Assembly (NCBI GenBank): GCA_041595355.1
Contig: JBFHKO010000180.1
Location: 1-5,132, forward strand
DNA length: 5,132 nucleotides
Direction: 5' to 3'
Source of the DNA: JBFHKO01 sp041595355
Lineage (GTDB): Bacteria > Pseudomonadota > Gammaproteobacteria > Enterobacterales > Aeromonadaceae
This document shows, piece by piece, positions 1-5,132 of the stretch. Each line of letters begins with the position of its first letter. The stretch's first letter is position 1. The notes under the pieces were generated by a model. It was not told where the DNA came from, did not search any database, and saw only the letters and a program-made list of their open reading frames with translations. A program made the translations under genes and the position numbers.

Positions 1-173
1 AACAGCAGCAGGGGGCTCTTGCCCTGTTGCTGGGTCAGGCGATTGGCGCCGAAATCGAGCTGCCGCTGCGTCACCGCAAACCGATCCAGCCCCTCGGCCG
101 CGTCGGATCCCAGCAACCTGGCCACCTCATCCCGGGCCAGATGGTGCCACAGTTGCGCCAATAAGGTATCCAT
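1..173 (-). CDS. P-type cation-transporting ATPase, N-terminal fragment (gene continues beyond the left edge)
   Basis: Reading leftward from an ATG at 173 gives 57 open codons with no stop before the window edge. The peptide starts MDTLLAQLWHHLARDEVARL, continues with a GLDRFAVTQRQ stretch, then DFGANRLTQQQGKSPLLL. An early WHHL segment, a glycine-leucine turn, R-Q-x-x-FG-x-N-x-L and a basic GKSPL just before the first membrane helix is the pattern of the N-terminal domain of P2-type cation pumps (Ca2+/Mg2+/H+-type ATPases). Such enzymes move a cation across the inner membrane using ATP and a phospho-aspartate intermediate. The phosphorylation DKTGT motif, the membrane helices and the ion-binding residues all lie outside the window, so the substrate cannot be stated. 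A run of six G on the coding strand (179-184), five bases before the ATG, is a plausible ribosome binding site and supports this start. The gene follows cyaA on the same strand after a 135-base gap. Family assignment is fairly secure; subfamily is not. Confidence 0.75.
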   Translation of the reverse strand, partial: MDTLLAQLWHHLARDEVARLLGSDAAEGLDRFAVTQRQLDFGANRLTQQQGKSPLLL

Positions 174-178
174 GACAA

Positions 179-184
179 CCCCCC
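179..184 (-). promoter_or_regulatory. Predicted ribosome binding site of the P-type ATPase gene
   Basis: On the coding (minus) strand this is GGGGGG, separated by five bases from the ATG at 173. It resembles the GGAGG core only through its G run. It overlaps the end of a CCTGACGG repeat copy (190-183), so any stem that uses this copy would also cover part of the site. Confidence 0.4.
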
Positions 185-290
185 GTCAGGCTGGGTGTGC
201 CGGGCGGCAGCCTCGGCCCCGGTATCTCCATTACCTGTTCAGTGTAGTGCCTGACGGTCGGGCCGGGGGGCAGTGGCGGCCTGCGTCAGG
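183..290. repeat. Three alternating copies of CCGTCAGG / CCTGACGG in the cyaA-ATPase gap
   Basis: On the plus strand CCGTCAGG lies at 183-190, its exact reverse complement CCTGACGG at 250-257, and a third copy with one change (GCGTCAGG) at 283-290. The middle copy can therefore pair with either outer copy, over 8 bp and 7 bp respectively. The cluster fills most of the 135-base gap between the cyaA stop and the ATPase start. It could be an RNA leader with competing stems, an operator, or a degenerate terminator for cyaA. No T run follows any stem on the minus strand, so a classical intrinsic terminator is not supported. Confidence 0.6.
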
Positions 291-297
291 AGCAGGC
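279..297 (-). repeat. Short GC hairpin just after the cyaA stop codon
   Basis: GCCTGC (279-284) and GCAGGC (292-297) form a perfect 6-bp inverted repeat with a 7-base loop, beginning 11 bases past the cyaA stop. It may stabilise the cyaA mRNA 3' end or contribute to termination, but the bases that follow on the minus strand (CGCCACTGCC) contain no U tract. It shares bases with the third copy of the CCGTCAGG family, so the two structures compete. Confidence 0.4.
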
Positions 298-308
298 GCG
301 AGGGGGGC

Positions 309-2822
309 TCAGGCCGGTTCGCGGGAGTGGCTACGGTAGGGTGTCACCTGCTGTTCGCCCTCCTTCTGAACGATCACGTAGAATTGGGGCAGGTTGAAGT
401 TGATGAATTTATTGTCGAAATTAAAACGATCGTGGGTCAGGGTGTAGTAGCGGTTGACGCTCTGCACCAGCTCGTCCTTGCTGCCGGAGTAGTCGCGGAA
501 GATCTCCACCTGGTTGTGCTCGTCCAGCACATAGACATTGAAGCCGCTCTCCTTCTCCTCGATGAAGAACTGGATCAACCCCTCGCTGGCATAGTTATCC
601 ACCACCGAGGGCACCCGCTGGCCACTGGGCTCATCGATGGCCGGCACCGGCTGGCGCTCCAGCTTGTTGTTGGAGATCTGGCTATAGAAATCGATGGCGC
701 TCTCCAGCCGTTTGATGGAGACCCCGCGCCGCTCCAGAAACAGGGCGTAACGCTCCGACCCCAGCGCCAGCAGCTTCACCAGTTGCTGCTTGTCATGGGC
801 CAGCCACATCTCCAGGCACTCGGCAACCAGGCGCTTGAACTGCTGGCGGATGAGCCCCGGGAAATGCAGGCTGTAGCAGAAGACGTCAAGGACCTCCGGC
901 ATGGCCGCCTCCTGGGGCATCTTGCCCAGCAGGGTGGCCAGCGCCTCGACCACCGCTTCGGGACCGTTGAAATGCAGGGTGCGGATCTCGTTCCAGGAGT
1001 TGCGGTACACCAGATCCACGGTACCCACCAGGCACTCCTGCTGCTGGCCGAATGCGAGCACGTCAAAGTGGTCGCTGTCGAATGCCAAATCATCGCTCTG
1101 CCAGTGGGAGGTGGGATCCAGCTCCAGGTTGAGAAAAATGCCCAGATGGCGGATCTCGCAGGGGCGGCTCAGTGCCAGGTTGCTGACCGGCGGCAGGTGC
1201 ACCGGAAAGAACTCCCCCAGATCCTGACTGAACTGCTTCAGCATGCGGGCATTCAGATCGGCCCCCTTGGCACGCAGATGCAGTCGGGTGCGGTCGGTGA
1301 GCAGGCCATTGAAATGGGCCCAGACCACCAGCTTGGATAGGTAGCCATTGTATTCCAGCGGCGCCCGGCCAAGGATTTGCTCCGGCTGGAGGCCGTACTT
1401 GTAGAGGTACCAGCCCTGGCGATTCATGTGCCCCGGCGGCACCTGGATGAAGCTGAGATCCGACTCCTGCAGGTTGGGCGCAATCTTAAGGTTGATGCGC
1501 TGCACCTTGCCCGGCAGGGTTTCGAAGGCCGCATACAGCTTGCGCGACAGCACGCCGATATCCTCGGCATTGATGGAATCGCTGATGTTGTGGCGACGGG
1601 CAAACTGGATGAGTTTACCGTAGCTCTGCATCAGGGCATCCAGCAGTTCGGCGTATGCAGCCTTGACCTCGACCACGGTCCAGCTGCTGCGGTTATCCAT
1701 ATGCTGCAAGGTGTCGTCATCCCAGCCCCATTCTGACACCAGTTCGGTCAGCATGCTGCGCCGCTTGACGTAGCGCCCGGGGTCGCTCGACTGGTTGAGC
1801 CCCTGGGAAATCTTGATGTAGAAGCAGCGGCGCACCAGATCCAGCCGCTTGTGGTCACCGCAGGATTCGAGATAGCTGGTGGCCTTCTGCAGCATCAGGA
1901 AATAGGGGTCCAGGTGGCGGCTGTAGCCGTCATGCTGCTGCAACCAGCGCTTGGCTTCCACCGACAACAGCCGGGTATGGGGAAACTCGGCGGAATAGGC
2001 CTCCATCAGCAGTATCTTCAACACCGCCTTGTAGGGGGAATCGAGCCCCTTGTAGAGCAGCCACAGGGCGGCACCGAAATACTCCTTGGCCGGAATATCC
2101 TGCACGCCGCCCAGATCCAGCCAGTCGGCGGGCTCCAGCCCCTCCCGCACCAGTTCGGCCACCCGTTCGTCATAGCCGGCGTCGTCCTCGTCGCCGGTGA
2201 GCGGCACCAGAGGCCAGAGCAGGCGCTTGCCGGCGATATGCAGGGCACTGCGATAGAATTCATCCAGCAGCAGCAGATGCTGGGTACTGCCGCAATTGTC
2301 CCCCCCCAGCTGCGCCTGGTTGGCCAGCCGGAACTTGTTGTCGGGGATCAGGAAGAAGTTGAGCTCGACCCCCCGGTGTTCCGCCAGGGTGGAGATGAGC
2401 AGGCATTTGTGCTCCAGCAGCTGCACCTGCTCCGGGCTCAGGCCATGGGCATGACAGACCCAGATGTCCAGATCCGAACGCTCGCACTGGCCGATGGAGG
2501 CGGTGCTGCCCATGGAGTAGATGCCGAGGATGCTCTCCTGCTGGGAGTAGATGCCGCCATAGCTGTTGGTAGCCATGCAGAGATCGTCGATGAACTGGCG
2601 CTGGGCGGGGCTCAGGGACAGGTTGGCGACCCCGTGGGGAACATTCCCGGAGACATAGCCGGGCAGCAGTGGGTGGTTGTAATGCAGCAACACCGGCAGC
2701 AGCTGGAATACCTGCTGTCCCTGGGGACTCATCGCATCCAGCGCACGCTCGGTCCTGATCTGGTTGATAGCATCATAGCGGGCTATGCACGACTCGAATT
2801 CGCTGAACAACGGACTGGGCAT
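309..2822 (-). CDS. cyaA: Class I adenylate cyclase
   Basis: This gene encodes the enzyme that converts ATP to 3',5'-cAMP and pyrophosphate, the signal read by CRP in carbon-source control; the family is peripheral to the inner membrane. The 837-residue product is close to the 848 of E. coli CyaA and aligns throughout. The N-terminal catalytic half has the nucleotidyltransferase-like motif GSTASIGQ...SDLDIWVC at about 105-123 with both acidic metal-binding residues (D117, D119), GGDNCGSTQH soon after, and the class I signature EYFGAALWLLYK at 247-258. The C-terminal regulatory half has the second signature YRNSWNEIRTLHFNG at 606-620 and ends near the conserved FINFNLPQFYVIV block. Compared with E. 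coli about a dozen C-terminal residues are missing, which is not expected to matter. The frame is open upstream to an ATG at 2927, but that start would lie ahead of the predicted promoter. The ATG at 2822 gives an N-terminus matching the family (ARYDAINQIRTERALDAM). Its ribosome site (GTGAG, four bases away) is weak. Confidence 0.97.
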   Translation of the reverse strand: MPSPLFSEFESCIARYDAINQIRTERALDAMSPQGQQVFQLLPVLLHYNHPLLPGYVSGNVPHGVANLSLSPAQRQFIDDLCMATNSYGGIYSQQESILGIYSMGSTASIGQCERSDLDIWVCHAHGLSPEQVQLLEHKCLLISTLAEHRGVELNFFLIPDNKFRLANQAQLGGDNCGSTQHLLLLDEFYRSALHIAGKRLLWPLVPLTGDEDDAGYDERVAELVREGLEPADWLDLGGVQDIPAKEYFGAALWLLYKGLDSPYKAVLKILLMEAYSAEFPHTRLLSVEAKRWLQQHDGYSRHLDPYFLMLQKATSYLESCGDHKRLDLVRRCFYIKISQGLNQSSDPGRYVKRRSMLTELVSEWGWDDDTLQHMDNRSSWTVVEVKAAYAELLDALMQSYGKLIQFARRHNISDSINAEDIGVLSRKLYAAFETLPGKVQRINLKIAPNLQESDLSFIQVPPGHMNRQGWYLYKYGLQPEQILGRAPLEYNGYLSKLVVWAHFNGLLTDRTRLHLRAKGADLNARMLKQFSQDLGEFFPVHLPPVSNLALSRPCEIRHLGIFLNLELDPTSHWQSDDLAFDSDHFDVLAFGQQQECLVGTVDLVYRNSWNEIRTLHFNGPEAVVEALATLLGKMPQEAAMPEVLDVFCYSLHFPGLIRQQFKRLVAECLEMWLAHDKQQLVKLLALGSERYALFLERRGVSIKRLESAIDFYSQISNNKLERQPVPAIDEPSGQRVPSVVDNYASEGLIQFFIEEKESGFNVYVLDEHNQVEIFRDYSGSKDELVQSVNRYYTLTHDRFNFDNKFINFNLPQFYVIVQKEGEQQVTPYRSHSREPA

Positions 2823-2835
2823 CGATCTCACGCAT
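2773..2835 (-). other. Small reading frame overlapping the cyaA start codon (possible uORF)
   Basis: An ATG at 2835, thirteen bases upstream of the chosen cyaA ATG and in another frame, opens a 20-codon frame (MREIDAQSVVQRIRVVHSPL) that ends with TGA inside cyaA. It has no convincing ribosome binding site of its own. If initiated, it would compete with cyaA translation. It may equally be a chance frame. Confidence 0.2.
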
Positions 2836-2870
2836 GATGAAAACGGGGACAGGGCTTGCGCCTGACAAAT

Positions 2871-2886
2871 TGTGACCATGTTAACA
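2871..2886. promoter_or_regulatory. Putative CRP-cAMP binding site
   Basis: TGTGA (2871-2875), six spacer bases and TAACA (2882-2886) match the CRP consensus TGTGA-N6-TCACA in 9 of 10 core positions. Read on the cyaA strand it is TGTTAACATGGTCACA, which resembles, as I recall it, the CRP site of the E. coli cyaA P2 promoter. It covers the predicted cyaA -10 box, so bound CRP-cAMP would be expected to block initiation, giving negative feedback on cAMP production. Confidence 0.65.
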
Positions 2887-2906
2887 ACGGACGTGCGCCG
2901 GGTAAA
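2878..2906 (-). promoter_or_regulatory. Predicted sigma-70 promoter of cyaA
   Basis: On the minus strand TTTACC (2906-2901, four of six matches to TTGACA) is followed after 17 bases by TAACAT (2883-2878, four of six matches to TATAAT). Initiation would fall near 2871, leaving a leader of about 50 bases before the cyaA ATG. The -10 lies inside the CRP-like site and the -35 lies inside the left arm of the GGGTAAA palindrome. Both boxes are imperfect; the arrangement with CRP is the main support. Confidence 0.45.
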
Positions 2907-2918
2907 CCATTTACCCGG
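2898..2918. repeat. Perfect palindrome, 9-bp arms CCGGGTAAA / TTTACCCGG
   Basis: The arms are 2898-2906 and 2910-2918, separated by CCA. A third GGGTAAA copy follows at 2930-2936 in the same orientation as the left arm. The size and symmetry are typical of an operator for a dimeric regulator, and the left arm contains the predicted cyaA -35 box. It could also form a small hairpin, but no transcript is predicted to run through it from either promoter proposed here. The cognate regulator is unknown. Confidence 0.5.
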
Positions 2919-2954
2919 AGCCGGCATGGGGGTAAATAACCAGGGGGGCGCCGA

Positions 2955-2971
2955 GCCGCCATGCAGGCGGC
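2955..2971. repeat. GC-rich inverted repeat upstream of the hemC promoter
   Basis: GCCGCC (2955-2960) and GGCGGC (2966-2971) form perfect 6-bp arms around ATGCA. It occupies the place where a -35 box for the hemC promoter would be expected, about ten bases ahead of the extended -10 motif. It may be an operator or simply a product of GC-rich sequence. Confidence 0.35.
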
Positions 2972-2980
2972 CACCAAGAA

Positions 2981-2989
2981 TGTTACTAT
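2981..2989 (+). promoter_or_regulatory. Predicted extended -10 promoter of the hemCDX operon
   Basis: TGTTACTAT contains the TGn extension followed by TACTAT (four of six matches to TATAAT). No recognisable -35 box lies 16-18 bases upstream, where the sequence is GC-rich, which is consistent with dependence on the extended -10. Initiation would be near 2996, giving a leader of about 30 bases before the hemC ATG. It is one of the few AT-rich stretches in the region, which adds modest support. Confidence 0.45.
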
Positions 2990-3025
2990 TCTGATCACCT
3001 TGAATTACAAGCCAAAGACGCGCCC

Positions 3026-3952
3026 ATGACCCAATGCCTTCGCATCGCTACCCGCAAGAGTCCACTGGCACTCTGGCAGGCCAATCACATCCGCCAGCGG
3101 CTGCAGCAGCTGCATCCGGGGCTGGAGGTCGAACTGCTGCCCATGAGCACCCGCGGCGACAAGATACTGGATACCCCCCTGGCCAAGGTGGGGGGCAAGG
3201 GGCTGTTCGTGAAGGAGCTGGAGCACGCGCTGCTGGACGGGCGTGCCGACCTGGCCGTGCACTCCATGAAGGATGTGCCCGTGAGCTTCCCGACCGGGCT
3301 GGGGCTCACCGTCATCTGCGAGCGGGAGGACCCGCGGGATGCCTGGGTAAGCCCCCGCTACCCCGATGTGGAATCCCTGCCCGCCGGCGCCCGGGTCGGC
3401 ACCTCCAGCCTGCGCCGCCAGTGCCAGCTGCGTGCCCGCCGCCCCGATCTGCAGGTGCTGGATCTGCGCGGCAACGTCAACAGCCGCCTGGCCAAGCTGG
3501 ATGCCGGTGAGTTCGATGCCATCATACTGGCCGCCTCCGGCCTGATGCGCCTGGAGCTGGGCGCACGCATCACCCGTCTGCTGCCGGTTACCGAGAGCCT
3601 GCCGGCCAATGGCCAGGGCGCCCTGGGCATAGAGTGCCGGCTGGCGGATACCGGGCTGCATCGACTGCTGGCCCCCCTCGAACACCCGGCCAGCCGCCTG
3701 CAGGTGCTGGCCGAGCGCGCCATGAACCGGGGCCTGCAGGGCGGCTGCCAGGTGCCCATCGGCGCCTTTGCGGTGCTGGAGGGCGACAGCCTCTGGCTGC
3801 GCGGCCTGGTGGGCACCCCGGATGGCCAGCGCCTGTTGCGCGACGAGATCCGCGGGCCGGCCAGCCAGGCCGAACATCTGGGCGAACTGCTGGCCCTGCG
3901 CCTGCTGGCCCAGGGCGCGGGCGACATATTGCGCGCAGTGCACGCCTCATGA
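3026..3952 (+). CDS. hemC: Hydroxymethylbilane synthase (porphobilinogen deaminase)
   Basis: This cytoplasmic enzyme joins four porphobilinogen molecules into the linear tetrapyrrole hydroxymethylbilane, releasing ammonia, on the way to haem, sirohaem and related cofactors. The 308-residue product is close to the 313 of E. coli HemC. Visible landmarks are LRIATRKSPLALWQA (5-19), DTPLAKVGGKGLFVKELE (49-66), the HSMKDVP segment with the catalytic aspartate D83, GTSSLRRQCQL (125-135), LRGNVNSRL (147-155) and GGCQVPIGA (239-247). C241 in this last motif is the attachment point of the dipyrromethane cofactor. All key residues are present. The ATG at 3026 is chosen because the protein begins five residues before the conserved RIATR strand, as in relatives. 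Its ribosome binding site is poor: only AAAGAC lies at roughly the right distance. The gene is first in the operon and overlaps hemD by four bases. Confidence 0.97.
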   Translation: MTQCLRIATRKSPLALWQANHIRQRLQQLHPGLEVELLPMSTRGDKILDTPLAKVGGKGLFVKELEHALLDGRADLAVHSMKDVPVSFPTGLGLTVICEREDPRDAWVSPRYPDVESLPAGARVGTSSLRRQCQLRARRPDLQVLDLRGNVNSRLAKLDAGEFDAIILAASGLMRLELGARITRLLPVTESLPANGQGALGIECRLADTGLHRLLAPLEHPASRLQVLAERAMNRGLQGGCQVPIGAFAVLEGDSLWLRGLVGTPDGQRLLRDEIRGPASQAEHLGELLALRLLAQGAGDILRAVHAS

Positions 3953-4680
3953 GACCGCTGGTGCTGCGGCCCCAGCCTCAGGCCGATGCCCTGGCGGCGG
4001 CCCTGCGGGCCGCCGGTCACCAACCGCATGTCTGTCCGCTGCTGCAGATCACCCCGGGGCAGGCGCTGCCCCGGCTGGCCAGGCACCTGGCCTGGGCCGA
4101 ATTCGTCATCGCCACCAGCGCCCATGCGGTTTACCAGGCCACGCAGCAGTTGCATGCCCAAGGGTTGAGCTGGCCGTCACGTCCCTGCCTGGCGGTGGGC
4201 GCCGCCACCGCCAGCGCCTGGCAGGAGTGCGGCGTGGCGGCGCAGGTGCCCCCCGATCCGCGCAGCGAAGGGGTGCTGCGCCTGCCGCTGCTGCAGCAGG
4301 TCGCCGGGCGCCGTATCCTGATACTGCGCGGCAATGGCGGCCGCGAGCTGCTGGCCGACACACTGCGCCAGCGGGGCGCCACGCTTCGCCACTGCGAATG
4401 TTACCGGCGTCACTATCTGCCGCTGCCGGGCGCCATCCTGTTTGCCGAATGGCACACGGCCGGCATCGACAGTGTTATCATCAGCAGTGGCGAACTCTTC
4501 AGCCGCCTGCTGCAACTGGCTCCGCCAGAGCGGCTCGCATGGCTCCACACTTTATTGTTTATCGTTCCCAGTCCCCGTGTCGCCGCCCTGCTGCAGGCGG
4601 CCGGTTGTCTCCGGATCCGCTCGGCACAAGGTGCCGGCCACTCCGCCGTGGTGGCGGCTTTACGGCAAGAGGAAAATTGA
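3949..4680 (+). CDS. hemD: Uroporphyrinogen-III synthase
   Basis: HemD closes hydroxymethylbilane into the asymmetric macrocycle uroporphyrinogen III with inversion of ring D; without it the substrate cyclises spontaneously to the unusable type I isomer. The 243-residue product matches the family length (246 in E. coli). The family is divergent in sequence, but recognisable blocks are VLRPQPQADAL at the N-terminus, FVIATSAHAV (52-61) and LAVGAATASA (81-90) in one lobe, ILRGNGGRELLADTL (125-139) with CECYRR (149-154), and IISSGE (177-182) in the other. This fits the two-lobed fold with the active site in the cleft. The ATG at 3949 overlaps the hemC stop in an ATGA arrangement, and no clear ribosome binding site precedes it, so translation probably depends on coupling to hemC. 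The frame is open further upstream inside hemC, but those codons lack family similarity. Confidence 0.95.
   Translation: MRPLVLRPQPQADALAAALRAAGHQPHVCPLLQITPGQALPRLARHLAWAEFVIATSAHAVYQATQQLHAQGLSWPSRPCLAVGAATASAWQECGVAAQVPPDPRSEGVLRLPLLQQVAGRRILILRGNGGRELLADTLRQRGATLRHCECYRRHYLPLPGAILFAEWHTAGIDSVIISSGELFSRLLQLAPPERLAWLHTLLFIVPSPRVAALLQAAGCLRIRSAQGAGHSAVVAALRQEEN
4667..4673 (+). promoter_or_regulatory. Ribosome binding site of hemX
   Basis: AAGAGGA inside the last codons of hemD ends seven bases before the hemX ATG. It is the clearest Shine-Dalgarno sequence in the window and fixes the hemX start immediately after the hemD stop. Confidence 0.7.
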
Positions 4681-5132
4681 ATGACCGACTCGAAAAAACC
4701 GGCCTCGTCCGACGGGGCTCTGCCCGTCGACCCCGCCATCATCCCCCCGGCTACCGGCGCGGAGGGCCCCCGCCCCGCAGCCCAGGCGCAACCGCGGCGC
4801 CACCCAGGCCAGCTCCTCGGCCTCATCGCCCTGCTGCTGGTGTTGCTGGCTGCTCCGGGCTTCTATTTCTACACCCAATGGCTGCAGCAACAGCATCAGG
4901 CCGCCCTGCACCAGCTGGAAATCCAGCTGGCGCAGCTGGAAGCGGTGCAGGCGCCGGTCCAAAGCGGGCAACAGCAGCTCCAGCAGACGCTAAGCAACCT
5001 CGAACAGGCCCAGCGGCAACTGCTGGACCGCCAGACCCAGGTCGAGCAGAAAGTGCTGTCCCTGGATGCGCGCCGCCCCAATGACTGGCTGCTGGCCGAG
5101 GCCGACTATCTGGTCCGCATGGCCGGCCGCAA
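4681..5132 (+). CDS. hemX: HemX-like membrane protein, N-terminal part (gene continues beyond the right edge)
   Basis: The frame is open from the ATG at 4681 to the window edge, giving 150 complete codons. Residues 1-43 are a polar, proline- and alanine-rich cytoplasmic tail. Residues about 44-64 (LLGLIALLLVLLAAPGFYFY) are one hydrophobic membrane helix without a signal-peptidase site. Residues about 66-128 are rich in Q, L, E and A in a heptad-like pattern and probably form a coiled coil on the periplasmic side. The segment NDWLLAEADYLVRMAGR (134-150) matches the conserved WLLAQADFLVKLAGR block of E. coli HemX. The tail-helix-coil order and position after hemD also match. HemX was once annotated as a uroporphyrinogen-III methyltransferase, but it lacks the SAM-binding methyltransferase fold and its role is unsettled. 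The start follows the hemD stop directly and in the same frame, with a good ribosome site within hemD. A hemY gene would be expected next. Confidence 0.92.
   Translation, partial: MTDSKKPASSDGALPVDPAIIPPATGAEGPRPAAQAQPRRHPGQLLGLIALLLVLLAAPGFYFYTQWLQQQHQAALHQLEIQLAQLEAVQAPVQSGQQQLQQTLSNLEQAQRQLLDRQTQVEQKVLSLDARRPNDWLLAEADYLVRMAGR

Noticed and set aside
242..247. TACACT as a -10 box for a dedicated ATPase promoter on the minus strand
   Set aside because: Only four of six positions match, and no -35-like sequence lies 16-18 bases upstream in the GC-rich stretch; too weak to list as a promoter.
250..290. Intrinsic terminator after cyaA
   Set aside because: CCTGACG/CGTCAGG can form an outer stem with a few inner GGCC pairs, but the 27-base interior is loose and no U tract follows on the minus strand.
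273..1340. Long plus-strand open frame of 355 codons opposite the 3' part of cyaA
   Set aside because: It lies wholly antisense to well-conserved cyaA codons, has no recognisable domain, is rich in repetitive L, Q, V and H as expected from reverse reading of GC-rich codons, and has no plausible ribosome site.
1851..2837. Plus-strand open frame of 328 codons opposite the 5' part of cyaA
   Set aside because: Same explanation: a shadow of high-GC cyaA codons with Q/G/L-rich, featureless sequence.
2823..2927. N-terminal extension of CyaA from an ATG at 2927
   Set aside because: The added 35 residues show no family similarity, and the codons run across the predicted cyaA promoter and CRP-like site; the ATG at 2822 matches the family N-terminus.
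3005..3943. Minus-strand open frame of 312 codons opposite hemC
   Set aside because: Composition is dominated by A, Q, G and L and no family is recognisable; hemC on the other strand is certain along its whole length.
3768..5084. Plus-strand open frame of 438 codons across hemC, hemD and hemX
   Set aside because: It is the out-of-frame reading of three confidently identified genes and its A/R/P/G-rich product has no family features.

Overview
The window is an ordinary core-genome locus from a high-GC gammaproteobacterium: the class I adenylate cyclase gene cyaA, divergently transcribed from the haem-pathway operon hemC-hemD-hemX. Class I adenylate cyclase, the cyaA/hemC divergence and a HemX that closely resembles the enterobacterial protein all point to Gammaproteobacteria. 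By eye the base composition is well above 60% GC, with strong G/C third positions. An Aeromonadales-type genus (for example Oceanimonas or Zobellella) would fit, but that is an inference I cannot test here.

Layout. Positions 1-173 (minus strand) hold the first 57 codons of a P-type cation-transporting ATPase that runs off the left edge. Positions 174-308 are a gene-free gap between the end of cyaA and that ATPase. The gap holds three copies of one 7-8 bp word in alternating orientation, plus a small hairpin, and the copies could form mutually exclusive RNA stems. Positions 309-2822 (minus strand) are a complete cyaA of 837 codons. Positions 2823-3025 are the divergent regulatory region: a CRP-like site overlapping the predicted cyaA -10 box, three GGGTAAA elements (two forming a 9-bp-arm palindrome), a GC-rich hairpin and a predicted extended -10 promoter for hemC. 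Positions 3026-3952 are hemC, 3949-4680 are hemD (ATGA overlap) and 4681-5132 are the 5' part of hemX (start codon directly after the hemD stop, same frame), which runs off the right edge.

How the genes work together. HemC (hydroxymethylbilane synthase) and HemD (uroporphyrinogen-III synthase) catalyse consecutive steps of tetrapyrrole synthesis: the unstable linear product of HemC is the substrate of HemD, consistent with their overlapping reading frames. HemX is a membrane-anchored protein of unclear role that is habitually encoded next to hemD. CyaA makes cAMP, and the CRP-like site in its own promoter suggests the feedback repression known in Escherichia coli.

I see no mobile element, CRISPR array, RNA gene or new defence-type system. 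The points worth a second look are regulatory: the alternating repeats before the ATPase, the GGGTAAA cluster between cyaA and hemC, an overlapping small upstream reading frame at the cyaA start, and the one-stop-codon separation of hemD and hemX.
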